Assembly: GCF_022601675.1 (NCBI RefSeq)
Contig: NZ_JAKVIL010000003.1
Location: 372,001 to 436,000 of the forward strand
From: Ancylobacter gelatini
GTDB taxonomy: Bacteria > Pseudomonadota > Alphaproteobacteria > Rhizobiales > Xanthobacteraceae
DNA: 64,000 bases
Direction: 5' to 3'
In this document: positions 17,266-25,517 of the stretch, one piece after another
How the letters are laid out: the number at the start of each line of letters is the position of its first letter
Numbering within the stretch: the stretch's first letter is position 1
Made by a program: the position numbers and the translations under genes
The notes under the pieces: generated by a model
Told to the model about the DNA's origin: nothing
What the model saw: the letters and a program-made list of their open reading frames with translations, nothing else
Databases searched by the model: none

Positions 17266-17925
17266 CTATCTTTTCGGTGCCTCAAGGCCGAGAAGCTCGG
17301 CCATGCGCACGAGGTCGGCGAGCGAGCGCGCGCCCATCTTGCGCATGACATGGCCGCGATGAATCTTCACGGTGATCTCGCTCAGGTTTACCGCTGCCGC
17401 GACCTGCTTGTTCATCAGACCGGAGGTCACAAGAGCCATGACTTCCTTCTCGCGCGGGGTCAGCGACTGGTAGGCGTCCTGCACGCCTGAAGCGGCCCTG
17501 TCCGCCGCGCGCCGCACGCGGTCCTGTTCGATGGCGGTGGAAACCGCATCGAGAATGTCCTGATCCCGGAACGGCTTGGTGAGGAAGTCGACCGCGCCGG
17601 CCTTCATGGCGCGCACGGTCATGGGAATATCGCCATAGCCGGTCATGAAGATCACCGGCATGTTGAGGCCGGAGCGGGCGAGCTGGGACTGGAAGTCGAG
17701 CCCGCTGACACCGGGCAGGCGGATGTCGAGCACCAGGCAGCGCGGCGCGTCCGGCAGCACCGCCGCCATCAGTTCGGCTGCCGTGCCGAAGAGCTGCACC
17801 TTGAGGCCGATCGATCGGAACAGGCTCGAAAGCGCCTCGCGCAGCGCAGCGTCGTCGTCGACCACGATGACGACGGGCTCGGCGGTGGCGGTTTCGCTGC
17901 GGCGCGGCGTGGCGGGCACTGTCAC
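17266..17925 (-). CDS. FixJ/NarL-type response regulator
   Basis: A 219-residue two-domain regulator. The receiver has [10 protein letters not shown] (21-30), phospho-acceptor Asp67 in [18 protein letters not shown] and the conserved Lys in LTKPF. A LuxR-type helix-turn-helix covers about 150-207: [20 protein letters not shown], then [13 protein letters not shown]. Its start overlaps the stop of the PAS kinase gene by four bases, so it is the cognate regulator. The architecture is that of FixJ, but no FNR/FixK genes are nearby, so oxygen control is only a guess. Confidence 0.9.
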   Translation of the reverse strand: MTVPATPRRSETATAEPVVIVVDDDAALREALSSLFRSIGLKVQLFGTAAELMAAVLPDAPRCLVLDIRLPGVSGLDFQSQLARSGLNMPVIFMTGYGDIPMTVRAMKAGAVDFLTKPFRDQDILDAVSTAIEQDRVRRAADRAASGVQDAYQSLTPREKEVMALVTSGLMNKQVAAAVNLSEITVKIHRGHVMRKMGARSLADLVRMAELLGLEAPKR

Positions 17926-19382
17926 GATGTCGTTTCCTTAACGGCGGGCAGGGCAAGGAGGAAGGTCATGCCGCGCTCCACGCCGGGTTCAGCCTGGATG
18001 CGGCCTGCATGCGCCTCGATGATAGACCGGCTGATGGAAAGGCCCAGCCCCATTCCGTTAGGCTTCGTGCTGTGGAACGGCTCGAACAGTTTTGCCAACT
18101 GCTCCGGTGCTATGCCGTCCCCGGTGTCGGAGACTTCAAGCTGCACCATGGCCTGCGCCAGGCCATGCTCCACGCCCGCGCGGACGGTGAGGATGCGCGG
18201 CGCGGGGCTGTGCTCCATGGCCTGAACCGCGTTCATAACCAGATTGATGATCACCTGCTGCAGTTGAACCTTGTCGCCGATTACCTGCGGCAGGCCGGCA
18301 GGCATGTCCAGGGCGAGCACGACGCCGTTGCGGGTGCGCTCCCAGTCCATCAGCATGAGCGCCTCTTCTACCGTCTCGTCGAGGTGAAGCGGCATGTGCT
18401 CGGGATCGTCGCCGCGGGCCAGCGCGCGCAACCGCGCGATAACCTCGCTGGCTCGTCGGCCATTGGCGATCATCCGTTCGACTGTCGCGACGGCCTCGGG
18501 GACATCGGGCTCGGGCCGGCGCAGCCAGCGCAGGCACGCTTCGCCATTAGTCACTACCGCAGCCAGCGGCTGGTTCACCTCATGGGCGATGGAGGCGGTG
18601 AGTTGGCCCAGCGTCGCCACGCGGGTTACATGGGCCAGTTCGGAATGGGCCCTGTGCAGCGCATCTTCCGAGCGCTTACGGGCGGTAATGTCATTATTGG
18701 TCTCCATCGCCGCCGCGGGCAGGCCGCGCTCGTCATGGCGCAGCGACCAGCGGCTGGAGACCACCAGATGCGAGCCATCCTTGCGGGTGTGCCGTAACTC
18801 GCCCTCCCACCGGGCCTCGTCGAGCAACTGCGCCTGTGCCGCCTCGCGCGACACCGGGAACGTGGTCTGAAGCAGCTCTGACGTCTTGCGCCCCACTGCC
18901 TCGGCGGCGCTCCAGCCATAGAGTTCCTCGGCGCCACGATTCCAGTACAGGATGATGTCCTCGGCATTGCGCACCAGCACGGCATCATGCGTGAGGTCGA
19001 GCAATGCCGCCTGGCTCCGCAGTGATTCGTTGGACTGCCGATTCCGCAGCGACAGCACGGTCGCGACCGCGATCGCCGAGAGGCTGACCAGCGCGCGCAG
19101 CGCCGCTTCCGGGTCGTCGGGAACGTGGTGAGTGACGAGGAAGCTGATGAGGGTGAGCGCGATGCAGGCGGCGCCAACCAGCAGGATGCCCGGGCGCGAC
19201 AGCCGGTCCGCCAGCAGCATCACCACCGCGACATAGAGCACGGCCACCGCCATATCCAGCGGGGTCAGCGTGTCGACGAGAAAGATGCCCGCGCCCAGCA
19301 CCAGCGCCAGCGTGGGCGCCAGCGGCGAGGAGGATGTCGACGACACGGAGAGCCGCGCCGCGGAAAGCAGGTGTCGACGCAT
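17922..19382 (-). CDS. Membrane PAS sensor histidine kinase, FixL-like
   Basis: A 486-residue kinase. Four or five helices occupy about 20-110, a PAS domain with [12 protein letters not shown] lies near 120-240, the HisKA motif [13 protein letters not shown] has its His near 268, and the ATPase domain shows [20 protein letters not shown] and GMGLGLSI. No haem-binding His typical of true FixL PAS domains can be assigned. It is cotranscribed with the FixJ-like regulator. Domain order and many motifs match the 637-residue kinase upstream, which has one PAS domain more, so the two are likely paralogues. Confidence 0.9.
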   Translation of the reverse strand: MRRHLLSAARLSVSSTSSSPLAPTLALVLGAGIFLVDTLTPLDMAVAVLYVAVVMLLADRLSRPGILLVGAACIALTLISFLVTHHVPDDPEAALRALVSLSAIAVATVLSLRNRQSNESLRSQAALLDLTHDAVLVRNAEDIILYWNRGAEELYGWSAAEAVGRKTSELLQTTFPVSREAAQAQLLDEARWEGELRHTRKDGSHLVVSSRWSLRHDERGLPAAAMETNNDITARKRSEDALHRAHSELAHVTRVATLGQLTASIAHEVNQPLAAVVTNGEACLRWLRRPEPDVPEAVATVERMIANGRRASEVIARLRALARGDDPEHMPLHLDETVEEALMLMDWERTRNGVVLALDMPAGLPQVIGDKVQLQQVIINLVMNAVQAMEHSPAPRILTVRAGVEHGLAQAMVQLEVSDTGDGIAPEQLAKLFEPFHSTKPNGMGLGLSISRSIIEAHAGRIQAEPGVERGMTFLLALPAVKETTS

Positions 19383-19693
19383 AGGTTGCGGGTCATCCGG
19401 GGCTGGTTTTCACGGCCGGCTGCCGGGAAAGCGAACGATGCGCGAGGCTAGCAGCTTTGCGAAACGCGGCGTCTATACGTAGGTATGTTTCTTTGCCAAC
19501 ACGCCCGCTAGCGTGGTTCCCGCGAGCGCGTCGGGCGGGCGGTTTCAGGCCGCCGGAACGCTCCAGCGCGCAGCCCTGAAATGGCCGGCGGCCACTTCCG
19601 CCTTTCCATTTGCGCTCCGCACCCCATATAAGGGGCTACGCCAATGGAGGCGAAGCCAACCAGCAGCATCGGCTGCATGTGATCGGACAGGAA
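19383..19693. promoter_or_regulatory. Divergent intergenic region before rpsU
   Basis: About 310 bases separate the leftward kinase gene from rightward rpsU. It must hold both promoters, but no sequence stands out clearly as a -35/-10 pair, and no gene is supported in it. Confidence 0.3.
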
Positions 19694-19978
19694 TTGCAGG
19701 TACTGGTAAGGGACAACAACGTTGACCAAGCCCTCAGGGTTCTGAAGAAGAAGATGCAGCGCGAGGGCGTGTTTCGGGAGATGAAGGCCCGCCGCTCTTA
19801 CGAGAAGCCTTCGGAACGTCGTAATCGCGAAGCTGCCGAAGCTGTTCGCCGTGCGCGCAAACTGGCGCGGAAGCAGGCGGTACGGGAAGGGTTGCTCGCG
19901 GCTCCGAAGAAGAAGGTGGTCGAACGGCGTCCGTCACCGATGTCGCCGGCAGGCGCATCCGAGACTAAGCCGGCCTAG
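19694..19978 (+). CDS. rpsU: 30S ribosomal protein S21
   Basis: The product reads [20 protein letters not shown] from a TTG start at 19694, exactly where the family begins; no ATG is available in frame nearby. An in-frame GTG at 19679 would add five residues. The protein is 94 residues with the usual [15 protein letters not shown] block, a basic middle, and a Pro/Ala/Lys-rich C-terminal tail longer than in E. coli. S21 binds near the 3' end of 16S rRNA and helps initiation. The TTG start and close AGGAA may keep expression low or regulated. Confidence 0.88.
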   Translation: MQVLVRDNNVDQALRVLKKKMQREGVFREMKARRSYEKPSERRNREAAEAVRRARKLARKQAVREGLLAAPKKKVVERRPSPMSPAGASETKPA

Positions 19979-20146
19979 GGCTTGCGCCCGGCGGTGTTTT
20001 GCGCTAACGTTAAGCATCGATCTGCACGTTGAACTTTGTTTCGCGCAACTTGCGCCCTAGCGAACTTCCTCTCAAATCGATCTCAAATATGACACTCGCA
20101 TCTTGCGGGTGATCGGATCTCTATGTCGGCTGAAAAGGATTTCGTT

Positions 20147-20356
20147 ATGGCGACAGGTACTGTGAAGTGGTTTAATGGGCAGAAGGGCTACGGCTTCATT
20201 CAGCCTGACAATGGCGGTTCGGACGTGTTCGTCCACATCTCGGCGGTCGAGCGCGCTGGCCTTACCGGCCTGAACGATGGGCAGAAGATCTCCTTCGAGA
20301 TCGAAGCCGATCGTCGCACCGGCAAGCAGTCGGCGGCTAACCTCAAGGCCGCGTGA
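20147..20356 (+). CDS. Cold-shock protein (CspA family)
   Basis: A 69-residue single cold-shock domain protein: MATGTVKWFNGQKGYGFIQP carries RNP1 (KGYGFI) and DVFVHI is RNP2. The ATG at 20147 is chosen over one eight codons upstream because the family starts here and AAAGGA precedes it. It binds single-stranded RNA/DNA and works as an RNA chaperone. A perfect terminator follows, before the next small gene, as is common for csp genes. Confidence 0.92.
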   Translation: MATGTVKWFNGQKGYGFIQPDNGGSDVFVHISAVERAGLTGLNDGQKISFEIEADRRTGKQSAANLKAA

Positions 20357-20416
20357 GGAATTGTCTCCGGTCTTTGACCACGGATGTACTGGCATTGACT
20401 GTTGAGACATGGGAGA

Positions 20417-20440
20417 GGCCGGGGTAACCCGGCCTTTTTT
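20417..20440 (+). terminator. Rho-independent terminator after the cold-shock gene
   Basis: GGCCGGG and CCCGGCC form a perfect 7-bp stem with a GTAA tetraloop, followed directly by TTTTTT. It ends the cold-shock transcript; leakage could supply the next gene 22 bases on. Confidence 0.85.
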
Positions 20441-20462
20441 CATTCGAGGGAGACGCTGTTAG

Positions 20463-20732
20463 ATGACGACTGTCACTCGAGATACGAATTTCAAGCCCAG
20501 CCTCACCAAGGCGGAAAGCAAGGCGGACACGGTCTCGCGCATCGCCATGTCGATGATCGAGCACGAGGCCGCGCATCGCGACGCCAAGCTCGCACGGCTC
20601 AGGCAGGAGCGCCTGGCGCGCGAGGCGGCCGAGGTAGCGGTGCCGGTGGCCCCCGCCAAGGCCAAGCCCAAGGCCGCTGCCGCCGGCGAGAAGAAGAAGG
20701 CGCGCCCCGCCATAGCCGCGCGCGCCTCCTGA
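20463..20732 (+). CDS. Small basic protein of unknown function downstream of csp
   Basis: An 89-residue protein, Ala/Lys/Arg-rich, with an N-terminal TRDTNFKPSLTKAESKADTV, a charged helical middle (about 25-50) and a low-complexity Ala/Pro/Lys tail resembling nucleic-acid-binding tails. GAGGGAG lies upstream of the ATG. From memory, similar small proteins follow cold-shock genes in related bacteria, but the function is unknown. It is separated from csp by a strong terminator, so its transcription may be conditional or use its own promoter. Confidence 0.65.
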   Translation: MTTVTRDTNFKPSLTKAESKADTVSRIAMSMIEHEAAHRDAKLARLRQERLAREAAEVAVPVAPAKAKPKAAAAGEKKKARPAIAARAS

Positions 20733-20745
20733 TCTGGACTTTCTC

Positions 20746-20778
20746 CTGAACACCGGCCGTCGGAGGCCGGCGGTTCAG
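20746..20778. terminator. Hairpin between convergent genes
   Basis: CTGAAC and GTTCAG, plus inner CCGGCC and GGCCGG, make a long interrupted stem that includes the stop codon of the leftward M24 gene. It lacks a clean T run; it may act as a bidirectional terminator or 3' stabiliser. Confidence 0.5.
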
Positions 20779-21947
20779 ACGATCACCATGTCGCGAGACA
20801 CGGTGCTGACGGTGCGATGGCCGTCTTCGGTGATGACCACGGTCTCGCTCACCGCCACTGTGTGCTGATAATAGGCGCGCAGCGTGACCGGCACATGGAA
20901 CACCATGCCCGGCGCCAGCGGGGTTTCCACGCCGCGATTGAGGCTGAGCACATTGCCCTCGCCCCAGTCGGGCGCGAACGCGATGCCCTCGCTATAGCCG
21001 GCGCGCTTTCGGAATCCGTCGCCGAACCCTGCGCGCTGGATGATCCCCTCCACCACTTCATGGACATGTGAACACGGCACGCCGGGCGCGCAGGCGGCGA
21101 GGCCTTTATCGAGCGCCTCCATGCAGGTCGCGTACTGGTCCGCGGCCAGAGCGGAGGGCGCACCGATCGAGAAGGTGCGAAACAGCCCGACATGGTAGCG
21201 GTTGTAGCTGGACGCATTCTCGATGATGCCGATATCACCCGGCTCGATGCGGCGGCGGCGCCAGGTGGAATGGGGCAGGCCTCCGCGCGGGCCCGAGGTC
21301 ACGAACGGTTCCATTCCGACATATTCCGAGCCGGCTGCGATCATTCCCGCCATGACACGCGCGGCGATGTCATTCTCGCTCACCCCGGCCGCAACCACCG
21401 CCAAACCCTCGCGCATGCCCGCATCGGTGATGCGCGCGCTTTCGTCGATGCAGGCGAGTTCGGCCGGTGATTTGACGCGGCGCAGCAGTTCAACCAGCCC
21501 GGAGCCGTCCCCGGTCGGGCCGATCGCCGACGTCAGGGCCTCGTAGATCTGCACGGTGAGGAACCAGGCGCTCTTGTCGGCGAGGATGGTGCGCCCGGTG
21601 AAGCCGCGCCGCTTCAGGCTTTCGCCGAGGGCGAGGCCGGCGGGAACGCCGTCGGCGTAGGTCTCGATGTCCTCCAGATAGGTGTTGGCGCGGGCATTGT
21701 AGCTTTCCAAGCTACGGATGATGAGGAATTCCGGCCCCTCCGCCGGCACGCACAGGCACTGCATGACGTAATAGCCCGGGCTCTGCTGGCCGCTGAGGTA
21801 GAAGATGTTTTCGGGCTGGGTGGTGAGATAAAGGTCGGCGCCCCGTTCCTTGAGCATGTCGCGCAGCGCGGCCAGTCGGGCGGCGAATTCCGCTTGGGGA
21901 AAGGCGGCTTCCACGCCCTGCGGGATCGAGGCAAGCGCAGTGTTCAT
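20775..21947 (-). CDS. M24-family (creatinase-like) hydrolase
   Basis: A 390-residue protein with the two-domain layout of creatinase/prolidase proteins: an N-terminal domain (1-150, YLTTQPENIFYLSG) and a pita-bread C-terminal domain. The metal ligands of true M24 peptidases are largely replaced: the DxxxxxxxxxxD region reads IIENASSYNRYHVGLF and the HGIG region reads EGIAFAPDWGEG. A conserved His remains in GLPHSTW and a late Glu in VSETVV. This fits the metal-free C-N hydrolases such as creatinase, rather than a peptidase. Neighbouring GntR and amino-acid ABC genes suggest a role in breaking down an imported nitrogen compound. Confidence 0.75.
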   Translation of the reverse strand: MNTALASIPQGVEAAFPQAEFAARLAALRDMLKERGADLYLTTQPENIFYLSGQQSPGYYVMQCLCVPAEGPEFLIIRSLESYNARANTYLEDIETYADGVPAGLALGESLKRRGFTGRTILADKSAWFLTVQIYEALTSAIGPTGDGSGLVELLRRVKSPAELACIDESARITDAGMREGLAVVAAGVSENDIAARVMAGMIAAGSEYVGMEPFVTSGPRGGLPHSTWRRRRIEPGDIGIIENASSYNRYHVGLFRTFSIGAPSALAADQYATCMEALDKGLAACAPGVPCSHVHEVVEGIIQRAGFGDGFRKRAGYSEGIAFAPDWGEGNVLSLNRGVETPLAPGMVFHVPVTLRAYYQHTVAVSETVVITEDGHRTVSTVSRDMVIV

Positions 21948-22050
21948 CGGGCATCTCCATGGTCACGCCGGCGGGCGCCGTTCTCGCGCGGGCGCGCGAT
22001 ATGGCTTGGGACGGGCCGTGACGGTATTTTAAAACCGTCAAAGCTTTTGT

Positions 22051-22062
22051 TTGGTATGCCAA
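22051..22062. promoter_or_regulatory. Candidate GntR operator upstream of the M24 gene
   Basis: TTGGTATGCCAA is a near-perfect palindrome of the TGGTATACCA type used by FCD-subfamily GntR regulators. It lies about 100 bases before the M24 start. Similar sites occur at 22143 and 23034. Confidence 0.5.
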
Positions 22063-22077
22063 AAAAATGCAAAAGGA

Positions 22078-22096
22078 ATGCCATTGCAAGTGGCAT
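22078..22096. repeat. Palindrome in the M24 upstream region
   Basis: ATGCCATTGCAAGTGGCAT is an inverted repeat with ATGCCA/TGGCAT arms. It may be a further regulator half-site pair, or a small hairpin in the M24 leader. Confidence 0.4.
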
Positions 22097-22141
22097 CTGA
22101 GGTGTTGGCTCAAACGCGGGTCGTCCGGGTGGGGCCTCGCC

Positions 22142-22153
22142 TCGGTATACCAA
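22142..22153. promoter_or_regulatory. Candidate GntR operator between the M24 and gntR genes
   Basis: TCGGTATACCAA contains the perfect palindrome GGTATACC and matches the TGGTATACCA motif. It lies 24 bases beyond the gntR stop codon, in the upstream region of the M24 gene. Confidence 0.45.
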
Positions 22154-22176
22154 GCTGAAGCGGCGCCGCGGACCGG

Positions 22177-22839
22177 CTAGAATGACGACAGATGCTGGAT
22201 GATGGCGGCTTTGAAATTGTCGATATGGCGCGCCATGGCAGCGGCGGCGGCGTGCGGATCGCCGATTTCAATGGCGACGACGATATCGATATGCTCCTGG
22301 CATGCTGCCGAAACGCGGTCGGTCATCCGGCCGAGGTCAAAGATGCGAGTGCGGCGCCGCAGGTCGCGAATAATGTTCGACATCAAAGGGTTGCCGGATG
22401 CGTCGGCGATGCTTTCATGGACCAGCTTGTCGATGAGGACTGATTCATCGGGGTCGCTGACCGGCTGGTTCTCGCCGGTTGCGGCCGCCAACCGCCTGAG
22501 CCGGTCGCGCAGATCGGCCAGAAGCATCGGGTCGATCCTGCCGATGCACAGCCGAGCGGCCTCCGGTTCGAGGAGCCGGCGGATGTTCAGTATCTGCATG
22601 AACTCCGGCACGGTCATCTCGCTGACTTCGAGATAGCGCGCGCCCCGCCGCTTCAACAGGCCCTCGCCTTCAAGCATCAACAGGGCGTCTCGTAGCGGCG
22701 TGCGTGATATATTGAGCATCTCGGCAAGTCGGCGTTCAATAACAACGTCACCGCCACGCAGCTTGCCGGAGAAGATCATGTCTTCCAGTTGCCGGTAAGC
22801 ACTGTGGGCGAGGCGACGGGATGCGGAGTCCTCCGTCAA
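22177..22839 (-). CDS. GntR-family regulator, FCD subfamily
   Basis: A 220-residue repressor-type regulator. Residues ~10-75 are the winged helix (AYRQLEDMIFSGKLRGGDVV, then LNISRTPLRDALLMLEGEGLL), and ~95-215 the all-helical FCD ligand domain with DESVLIDKLVHESIADASGNP and late His residues (HIDIV, ARHIDNF) that usually bind a metal. Its neighbours, an M24 gene downstream and a divergent ABC-GMC operon, each have a TGGTATRCCA-like site upstream, so it probably controls both in response to the transported compound or its breakdown product. Confidence 0.9.
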   Translation of the reverse strand: MTEDSASRRLAHSAYRQLEDMIFSGKLRGGDVVIERRLAEMLNISRTPLRDALLMLEGEGLLKRRGARYLEVSEMTVPEFMQILNIRRLLEPEAARLCIGRIDPMLLADLRDRLRRLAAATGENQPVSDPDESVLIDKLVHESIADASGNPLMSNIIRDLRRRTRIFDLGRMTDRVSAACQEHIDIVVAIEIGDPHAAAAAMARHIDNFKAAIIQHLSSF

Positions 22840-23033
22840 ATGCGTGTCCTTGGTGACTTGTTGGAATTGATGACCTTTTGAGGGCCGTCTGCGGAGGCTG
22901 CATTATCCGCGTGCCCGCTGTCCAGTCCTGAAATCACTGTCGAAGTCCCGCTTCGGTCCTGCCCATTTCGCGGCTGGAGCTGCCGAGATTATGGGCATGC
23001 ACAGGATCGCGGCCTGTGTATCATCGGCGTCGT

Positions 23034-23045
23034 ATGGTATGCCAT
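23034..23045. promoter_or_regulatory. Candidate GntR operator upstream of the ABC-GMC operon
   Basis: ATGGTATGCCAT, a near-perfect palindrome, lies about 85 bases before the binding-protein start and about 195 bases upstream of gntR. It matches the two sites near the M24 gene. Confidence 0.55.
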
Positions 23046-23129
23046 TGAAGTGCCAAAGCGAGACCGGCGATCCTCTCGGCCCTCTCCGGCGCCTTCGATG
23101 CGTGGCCAGTGGAAAAAGGGAACTGGGCT

Positions 23130-23933
23130 ATGATGTTGACGCGGGTGGTGCATGCGCTGTCGCTGGCTGTGGGCCTGGCGATGGCAACCTCAGCGATGGC
23201 GGCCGACGACGCCATCTCCAAGATCGACTCTTCCGGCAAGCTGCGGGTGTGCTTTGCCGAGGACAATCCCTGGACGTTCAAGAACCCGACCACCGGCAAA
23301 TGGGAGGGGCTGACCAAGGACATGGCGGTCGATCTCGCGGCGGCCATGGAGGTCGAACTGGTCGATGTCGATGCCTCGTGGTCGACGCTGATCCAGAACC
23401 TGCAGACGGACAAATGCGACATCATCGGCGCGTCGCTGTTCGCGACCCCCAAGCGCGCCAAGGTCGTGCTGTTCTCGGATCCCTTCGCCTATGAGACCAC
23501 CACGGCCTTCGTGCACAAGGATTCCCCGCTCAAGAGCTATGCCGAGCTCGACGTCGCCGGCAAGACGGTCGGCGTAAAGGCGGGCACGGTGCCGGAGGAG
23601 TTTTCCAAGCGCTTCCTGACCCAGGCGACCACCAAGTCCTATCTCGCCGATAGCGAGCTGGCGATCGTCACCGACGTCGCGACCAAACGGATCGATGCCT
23701 GGTGGGATTCCACCACCTCGACCGAGCGCTTCCTGAAGGAGAATCCGCAATACCCGCTGCGCGCCATCGGCGACGAGCCCAAGACGCCGGTGCGGGTGGT
23801 GTGGGCTGTCGGCAGTGGCCAGTACGGGCTGCAACAGCTCATCAACACCTGGCTCTATGGCTACCTCTCCTCCGGCAAGATGGAGGCGAACTGGGCCAAG
23901 TGGTTCGGCACGCCCTACGTAACGGTCAAGTAG
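23130..23933 (+). CDS. Polar amino-acid ABC transporter substrate-binding protein
   Basis: A 267-residue family-3 solute-binding protein. Residues 1-24 form a Sec signal peptide ending AMA before ADDAIS. The mature part shows GKLRVCFAEDNPWTF, GLTKDMAVDLAAAM and the DIIGASLFATPKRAKVV block typical of His/Arg/Glu/opine-type binding proteins. The ATGATG pair at 23130 is preferred to the ATG at 23109 because it starts the signal peptide. Two permease genes and a GMC oxidoreductase follow on the same strand. Confidence 0.88.
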   Translation: MMLTRVVHALSLAVGLAMATSAMAADDAISKIDSSGKLRVCFAEDNPWTFKNPTTGKWEGLTKDMAVDLAAAMEVELVDVDASWSTLIQNLQTDKCDIIGASLFATPKRAKVVLFSDPFAYETTTAFVHKDSPLKSYAELDVAGKTVGVKAGTVPEEFSKRFLTQATTKSYLADSELAIVTDVATKRIDAWWDSTTSTERFLKENPQYPLRAIGDEPKTPVRVVWAVGSGQYGLQQLINTWLYGYLSSGKMEANWAKWFGTPYVTVK

Positions 23934-24011
23934 GCCGGCCGGTCCCCGGCGGGCTATCTGCCGCCGGGGACCGCGCGCCAATCTGCCTTTCCCATGCATG
24001 GGCCGGACCCG

Positions 24012-24830
24012 ATGAACGCTTTCGATCGAGCCGCCGCCGAGGCGGGCGTGCCGCCGGTGCGGCGCCCCCGGCCCGCCCGTGCGTCCTGGATGCGCGAGGT
24101 GCTGCTGCTGGTCGCGGTGCTCGCCGTGATAGCGCTTCCGCTGGCGCTGGTGATGGATTTCGGCTTCATCGGCCAACTCGATTTCGGCATGCTCTACGCC
24201 TATCGTGAGGCGCTGCTGCGCGGCAGTGTGGTCAGCATCGGCCTGACGGTCAGCGCGATGGGGGCAGGGCTGGCGGTCGGCATCCTGCTCGCCGTCGCGG
24301 CGCGCGGGCGCTCCCGGCTGGTGCGGGCGGCCGTCACCGTCCATGTCGAGCTGTGGCGCAACACGCCCATCCTCATTCAACTGTTCTGGGTGCATTTCGG
24401 CCTGCCGCTGCTCACCGGGCTCTCGACCTCGGTCCTGGTGAGCGGGTTGATCGCGATGACCCTGCAGGCGAGCGCCTATCTCACCGAGGTGGCGCGGGCC
24501 GGCATCGCCGCTATCCCGTCCGGCCAGTGGGAGGCGGCGCGGGCGCTCGGGCTTTCGCCGCCGCGCATCTGGCAGAAGGTTATTCTTCCGCAGGCGCTGC
24601 GGCTGATGATCCCGCCCGGCACCAACACGCTGCTCAGCGTGTTCAAGGGCAGCGCGGTGCTCTCCGTTCTGTCGGTCGGGGAACTGATGAGCGTGTCGCA
24701 GCACATCGCCAACTACACGTTCAAGCCGATAGAAACCCTCAGCATCGTTGCGCTGCTCTACTTTCTGACCGGCAAGGTCTTCACCTCGGGAATGGCGCTG
24801 CTGGAACGGCGCGCCCGGATGGGGAGCTAG
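24012..24830 (+). CDS. Polar amino-acid ABC transporter permease
   Basis: A 272-residue permease with an Arg/Pro-rich cytoplasmic N-terminus and about six membrane segments. The family motif ELWRNTPILIQLFWVHFGLP near residue 113 and the EAA loop EAARALGLSPPRIWQKVILP are clear. The start is uncertain: an ATG at 23994 is also in frame. It ends five bases before the next permease, so the two are coupled and should form a heterodimer. Confidence 0.88.
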   Translation: MNAFDRAAAEAGVPPVRRPRPARASWMREVLLLVAVLAVIALPLALVMDFGFIGQLDFGMLYAYREALLRGSVVSIGLTVSAMGAGLAVGILLAVAARGRSRLVRAAVTVHVELWRNTPILIQLFWVHFGLPLLTGLSTSVLVSGLIAMTLQASAYLTEVARAGIAAIPSGQWEAARALGLSPPRIWQKVILPQALRLMIPPGTNTLLSVFKGSAVLSVLSVGELMSVSQHIANYTFKPIETLSIVALLYFLTGKVFTSGMALLERRARMGS

Positions 24831-24835
24831 CGGCT

Positions 24836-25495
24836 ATGGGGGGCTTCAATCTCGCCGTGCTCCAGTCCAGCGCGCCGCTGCTGCTGGAGGGCTTCGCCCG
24901 CACCATCGGCATCTCGGCGCTCTCGCTGCTGCTGGGCGCGCTGCTGGGCGTCGTGCTTTGCGCCGGGCGCATCAGCCGGCATGCGACGCTGCGCTGGTGC
25001 TCCTCCGGCTTCATCGATTTCTTCCGCACCATTCCCGAGATGATTCCGGTGATCTGGCTATATGCCTGTGCGCCGTTCCTGTTCCGGCTCCAGCTCGATG
25101 CGATGACCATCGGCATCGTCGCGCTCAGCCTGATCGGCGCGGCGTTTCTGGCCGAGGTGTTCCGCGCCGGGCTGCTCGCGGTTCCGCAGGGCCAGAAGGA
25201 CGCCGCGCAGGCGCTGGGCCTGTCCCGGTTCCGGGTGCTGCTGCTTGTGGTCGGGCCGCAGGCGGCGCGGGTGATGATGCCGCCGGCGATGAATGTGGTG
25301 GCCGACATCATCAAATGCTCCAGCCTGCTGTCGGTCATCGGCGTGGCCGAACTCGCCTACGAGGCCGCCACGCTCAGCGCCTCGTCCTATCGCTACATGG
25401 AGCTCTACACCGCTGCGGGTGTGCTCTACTTCGTCTTGATCTTTCCCATCAGCCTTCTGGCGCGGCGCTATGGCGAGCGCGTTCAGCGGGGCTGA
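24836..25495 (+). CDS. Polar amino-acid ABC transporter permease
   Basis: A 219-residue permease with about five helices; DFFRTIPEMIPVIWLYACAP replaces the usual RGTPLL-type motif near residue 61, and the EAA loop reads GQKDAAQALGLSRFRVLLLV. It is the partner of the upstream permease. No ATP-binding protein gene follows, where such operons normally carry one; instead a GMC oxidoreductase begins 22 bases later. Confidence 0.88.
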   Translation: MGGFNLAVLQSSAPLLLEGFARTIGISALSLLLGALLGVVLCAGRISRHATLRWCSSGFIDFFRTIPEMIPVIWLYACAPFLFRLQLDAMTIGIVALSLIGAAFLAEVFRAGLLAVPQGQKDAAQALGLSRFRVLLLVVGPQAARVMMPPAMNVVADIIKCSSLLSVIGVAELAYEAATLSASSYRYMELYTAAGVLYFVLIFPISLLARRYGERVQRG

Positions 25496-25517
25496 CCGGG
25501 AGCAGGAGTTTTCGACT

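Noticed and set aside
17266-19382. Naming the kinase-regulator pair fixL/fixJ
   Set aside because: No haem-PAS residues and no FixK/FNR box or nitrogen-fixation gene nearby; only the architecture matches.
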